Below, piece after piece: positions 12,653-14,451 of a stretch of DNA of 14,451 nucleotides. The notes beneath the pieces were generated by a model. It saw nothing but the letters and a program-made list of their open reading frames with translations. It was not told the DNA's origin and made no database searches. Source of the stretch: CAYJXJ01 sp964374095 (lineage in GTDB: Bacteria; Elusimicrobiota; Elusimicrobia; UBA1565; UBA9628); NCBI GenBank assembly GCA_964374095.1, contig CAYJXJ010000118.1:1-14451 (forward strand). The letters are read 5' to 3'. The stretch's first letter is position 1. Every line of letters begins with the position of its first letter. The position numbers were made by a program, and so were the translations under genes.

Positions 12653-13432
12653 TTAGTTACTTAGTCTCGGAAGATCGAGGACGAACCGGCCGCCCTTACC
12701 CCCGTCGCCGTCCTCGGCCCAGATCCGTCCGCCAAGGGTTTCCGCGGCCAGCCGGCAGAACGCCAGCCCCACCCCAGAGCCGGGGAGCATCATGGTCTCC
12801 GAAGTGTTGGCCCGCTCGAACATGAGGAAGATGCGCTCTCTCGCGGACCGCGGGATCCCGGGCCCCGAGTCCGTAACGGTGATGCGGATCCCAGACCCGG
12901 ATGCGGCCAGCCGGACCGAGACCCGTTCACCGGGTTTGGAGACCTTGAGGGCGTTGGACAGGAGGTTGACGAGGATCCTGAAGACCAGGGTCGCGTCGGT
13001 CATCGGAGAGAGTGGAGCCTCCGACAACTCCCAGGCCAGGGCGACCTTCTGGTTCTGGTTCTGGTTCTGGTACTGGATCCCGATGAGGCTCTCTAAGCGC
13101 TGGCGCAGGAGGACGAAAGGCTTAGGGACGTAGTCCTGGGCCCCCAGGGAGAAGCCCTTGAGACGGCTAGGGGTGTCTCCACTCGAGGTGAGGATGATGA
13201 CGGGCAGGCGCGCCATAGCCTTGTCCTTCTTGAGAACCTCAAGAAGGCTCAGGCCGTCGCCGTCAGGAAGGTTGATGTCCAGGAGCAGGATATCGGCGCG
13301 GGACCCGCGCAAGGCCTCGATCGCTCCGGTCACCCGATCGCGCCTCTCGATCTCCCAGCCCTCCATCTCCACACCATCCCGGACCATCTGCGCGACGGCA
13401 GGGTCGTCTTCGACGAGGAATATGCGGGGCAT
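12653..13432 (-). CDS. receiver fused to HATPase domain, lacking a DHp domain
   Basis: 259 residues. The N-terminal CheY-like receiver (about 1-118) is canonical: 'LVEDDP' acidic pocket, phospho-acceptor Asp52 in 'ILLLDINLPDGDG', 'VIILTSS' and Lys104 in 'VPKPF'. A short linker with QNQNQNQ (122-128) follows, then a histidine-kinase-type ATPase domain: N box 'RILVNLLSNALK' (152-163), G1 'DSGPGI' (188-193), F box 'IFLMFER' (201-207) and G2 'GSGVGL' (218-223). There is no H box or dimerisation helix pair between the two domains, where a hybrid kinase would have one. It may phosphorylate or bind another protein, in the manner of anti-sigma kinases, or be a shortened hybrid kinase; this is inference. 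The linker is encoded by a hexamer tandem repeat. ATG at 13432, stop TAA. Confidence 0.88.
   Translation of the reverse strand: MPRIFLVEDDPAVAQMVRDGVEMEGWEIERRDRVTGAIEALRGSRADILLLDINLPDGDGLSLLEVLKKDKAMARLPVIILTSSGDTPSRLKGFSLGAQDYVPKPFVLLRQRLESLIGIQYQNQNQNQKVALAWELSEAPLSPMTDATLVFRILVNLLSNALKVSKPGERVSVRLAASGSGIRITVTDSGPGIPRSARERIFLMFERANTSETMMLPGSGVGLAFCRLAAETLGGRIWAEDGDGGKGGRFVLDLPRLSN
13047..13076. repeat. in-gene hexamer tandem repeat
   Basis: Four perfect TTCTGG units (13047-13070) plus one TACTGG (13071-13076). On the minus strand they encode the QNQNQNQ run in the linker of the receiver-ATPase protein. A 6-bp unit keeps the frame, so slippage would change linker length two residues at a time. 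Confidence 0.9.
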
Positions 13433-13469
13433 GGCCTGGGCGTCGCGCCCGGAGGGCCGAGCGCGGAGT

Positions 13470-13475
13470 AGTATA
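13470..13475 (-). promoter_or_regulatory. -10 box for the receiver-ATPase gene
   Basis: TATACT on the minus strand, 37 nt before the ATG at 13432. A weak -35 candidate CTGAAA (13496-13491) is only 15 bp away. The predicted leader is about 30 nt and shows no strong Shine-Dalgarno. Confidence 0.5.
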
Positions 13476-13569
13476 CAATTTCAGGCCAGCTTTCAGTCCG
13501 CCGCCGCCATCGCCGATCTCAGCGGATGGCCCCTTGATACCTCCTGGACGGCGGGGTATGCTCTCCCGA

Positions 13570-13583
13570 AGGTGCCAGGTGCC
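13570..13583. repeat. tandem AGGTGCC pair at the slipin stop
   Basis: AGGTGCC occurs twice in a row (13570-13576, 13577-13583), the second copy touching the TAG stop of the slipin gene. It resembles short elements seen at gene ends in metagenomes; no function known to me. Confidence 0.5.
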
Positions 13584-14323
13584 TACTTTTTAGTTAGGAA
13601 CATCGAGATCACGTCCACGGGGATGGGGAAGATCGTGGTGGAATTCTTGTCGATGGCGATCTCGGAAAGGGTTTGGAGGTAGCGCAGCTGGATGGAGGCC
13701 GGGTTCGCGGAGAGGACCGCGGCGGCTTGGCCGAGCTTCTCTGAGGCCTGGAGCTCGCCCTCGGCGTGGATGACCTTGGCGCGGCGCTCGCGCTCCGCTT
13801 CCGCCTGCTTGGCCATGGCGCGCAGCATCTCCGGAGCCAGGTCCACGTTCTTGACCTCGACATTGGTGACCTTGACGCCCCAGGGGTCGGTGTGGGCGTC
13901 CAGGATCTGCTGGAGCTCCGCGTTGATCTTCTCGCGGTTGGCGAGCAGGTCGTCGAGCTCGGCCTTGCCCAGGACCGAGCGCAGGGTGGTCTGGGCCCAC
14001 TGGCTGGTGGCGTAGACGTAGTTCTCGACTGAGAGGATGGCGCGCTGGGAGTCGACGACGCGGAAGTAGACCACGGCGTTGACCTTGATGGAGACGTTGT
14101 CTTTGGTGATTACGTCCTGGGGCGGGACATCCAGCACTATGACCCGCAGGCTCACGCTCTGCGAGCGCATGAGGCCCGGCACCACGATCACGACCCCCGG
14201 CCCCGAGACCTTCCAGAAGCGCCCCAGGAAAAAGAGTACCAAGCGATCGTACTCCTGGACGATCTTGACGGACATGAAGGCCAGGGCCAGCAGGATGATG
14301 ACGGGCGTCGATAATCCAAGCAT
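13583..14323 (-). CDS. slipin / stomatin-like SPFH (band 7) protein
   Basis: 246 residues. One N-terminal hydrophobic segment (about 4-20, 'LSTPVIILLALAFMSV') anchors the protein in the membrane as a hairpin or single pass. The SPFH domain follows: 'VQEYDRLVLFFLGRFWKVSGPG', 'VLDVPPQDVITKDNVSIKVN', 'AVVYFRVVD', 'AQTTLRSVLGKAELDDLLANRE' and 'WGVKVTNVEVKNVDLAPEML'. An Ala/Glu-rich coiled coil with 'AKQAEAERERRAKVIHAEGE' comes next, and 'PASIQLRYLQTLSEIA' near the C-terminus. Slipins form large membrane rings; many pair with an NfeD-type protein. The space upstream to the window edge (about 128 bp) holds no such gene. Start: ATG at 14323 with GGAGA 6 nt upstream. Stop: TAG. Length is typical for the family. 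Confidence 0.93.
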   Translation of the reverse strand: MLGLSTPVIILLALAFMSVKIVQEYDRLVLFFLGRFWKVSGPGVVIVVPGLMRSQSVSLRVIVLDVPPQDVITKDNVSIKVNAVVYFRVVDSQRAILSVENYVYATSQWAQTTLRSVLGKAELDDLLANREKINAELQQILDAHTDPWGVKVTNVEVKNVDLAPEMLRAMAKQAEAERERRAKVIHAEGELQASEKLGQAAAVLSANPASIQLRYLQTLSEIAIDKNSTTIFPIPVDVISMFLTKK

Positions 14324-14350
14324 GATTGTCTCCGGTAGGCGAACCGGCCC

Positions 14351-14356
14351 ATTCTA
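14351..14356 (-). promoter_or_regulatory. extended -10 box for the slipin gene
   Basis: TGC-TAGAAT on the minus strand, with the TG dinucleotide of an extended -10 element; no clear -35. The leader would be about 20 nt and includes the GGAGA ribosome site before the ATG at 14323. Confidence 0.45.
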
Positions 14357-14403
14357 GCAAATAGATCCGCGTCCGGATCACCGGGCGCGTCGGACCCAGT
14401 ACT

Positions 14404-14448
14404 TCCCCAAGCGTCCGGGAGCCTAGGTGGGATGGGGCTTGGGGAGGG
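14404..14448. other. inverted repeat containing a G-quadruplex motif
   Basis: TCCCCAAGC (14404-14412) and GCTTGGGGA (14437-14445) form a perfect 9-bp stem around a 24-nt loop. On the plus strand four G runs (14429-14431, 14434-14437, 14441-14444, 14446-14448) with loops of 2, 3 and 1 nt satisfy the standard quadruplex rule. Stem and quadruplex would exclude each other. Confidence 0.5.
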
Positions 14449-14451
14449 CCG

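Noticed and set aside
1..14451. CRISPR array, tRNA, rRNA, phage or transposase genes
   Set aside because: I found no spaced direct repeats, cloverleaf with CCA-type end, rRNA core sequence, or mobile-element protein motifs in any frame.

Overview
The window is GC-rich bacterial DNA (roughly two thirds G+C by eye). It carries one 10-N scaffold gap at 2536-2545, so it is probably part of a metagenome-assembled genome. The organism looks like a Gram-negative, deep-branching bacterium. The best taxonomic clue is the type IV pilin-like protein, whose N-terminus and 'SALSIYYGDNEGYYPS' segment resemble Elusimicrobiota pilins as I remember them. A YafK/DpaA-like murein enzyme and an exopolysaccharide initiation gene fit that picture. 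The taxonomic call is an inference.

Layout. 1-280: no gene, but two dispersed repeats, a hairpin and a -10 box. 281-1024 (+): secreted YafK-like L,D-transpeptidase-fold protein; its frame stays open after the TAG stop and encodes a membrane segment up to 1222. 1210-2292 (-): receiver-domain protein whose phospho-acceptor Asp is Asn. 2356-6132 (-): a tight three-gene surface-polysaccharide operon, namely a polyprenyl-phosphate sugar-1-phosphate transferase, a DegT-type sugar aminotransferase and a GT4 glycosyltransferase, joined by start/stop overlaps. The scaffold gap lies in the glycosyltransferase and appears to be an assembly artefact. 6133-6302: divergent promoter region. 6303-7955 (+): lipase maturation factor family membrane protein. 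8146-8733 (+): secreted protein of unknown function. 8734-8911: second copies of the two dispersed repeats. 8912-9367 (-): type IV pilin-like protein with a promoter that predicts a leaderless mRNA. 9463-12417 (-): very large YfhO-family membrane protein. 12653-13432 (-): receiver fused directly to a histidine-kinase-type ATPase domain with no dimerisation/phospho-histidine domain. 13583-14323 (-): slipin/stomatin-like SPFH protein. The right edge has an inverted repeat and a G-quadruplex motif.

How the genes fit together. Most products act at the cell envelope: peptidoglycan remodelling, surface glycan assembly, a YfhO-type membrane protein, a pilin-like filament subunit, a membrane microdomain protein, and two unusual two-component-type regulators. 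I see no prophage, CRISPR array, transposase, tRNA or rRNA gene. Several genes (281, 6132, 6303, 9367) have a -10 box 6-14 nt ahead of the start codon, so their mRNAs should be leaderless or nearly so; others (4663, 8146, 14323) have clear Shine-Dalgarno sequences. I do not see a convincing new multi-gene system. The most unusual signals are the repeat pair, the two odd signalling proteins, the in-frame tail after a TAG stop, and the leaderless promoter pattern.
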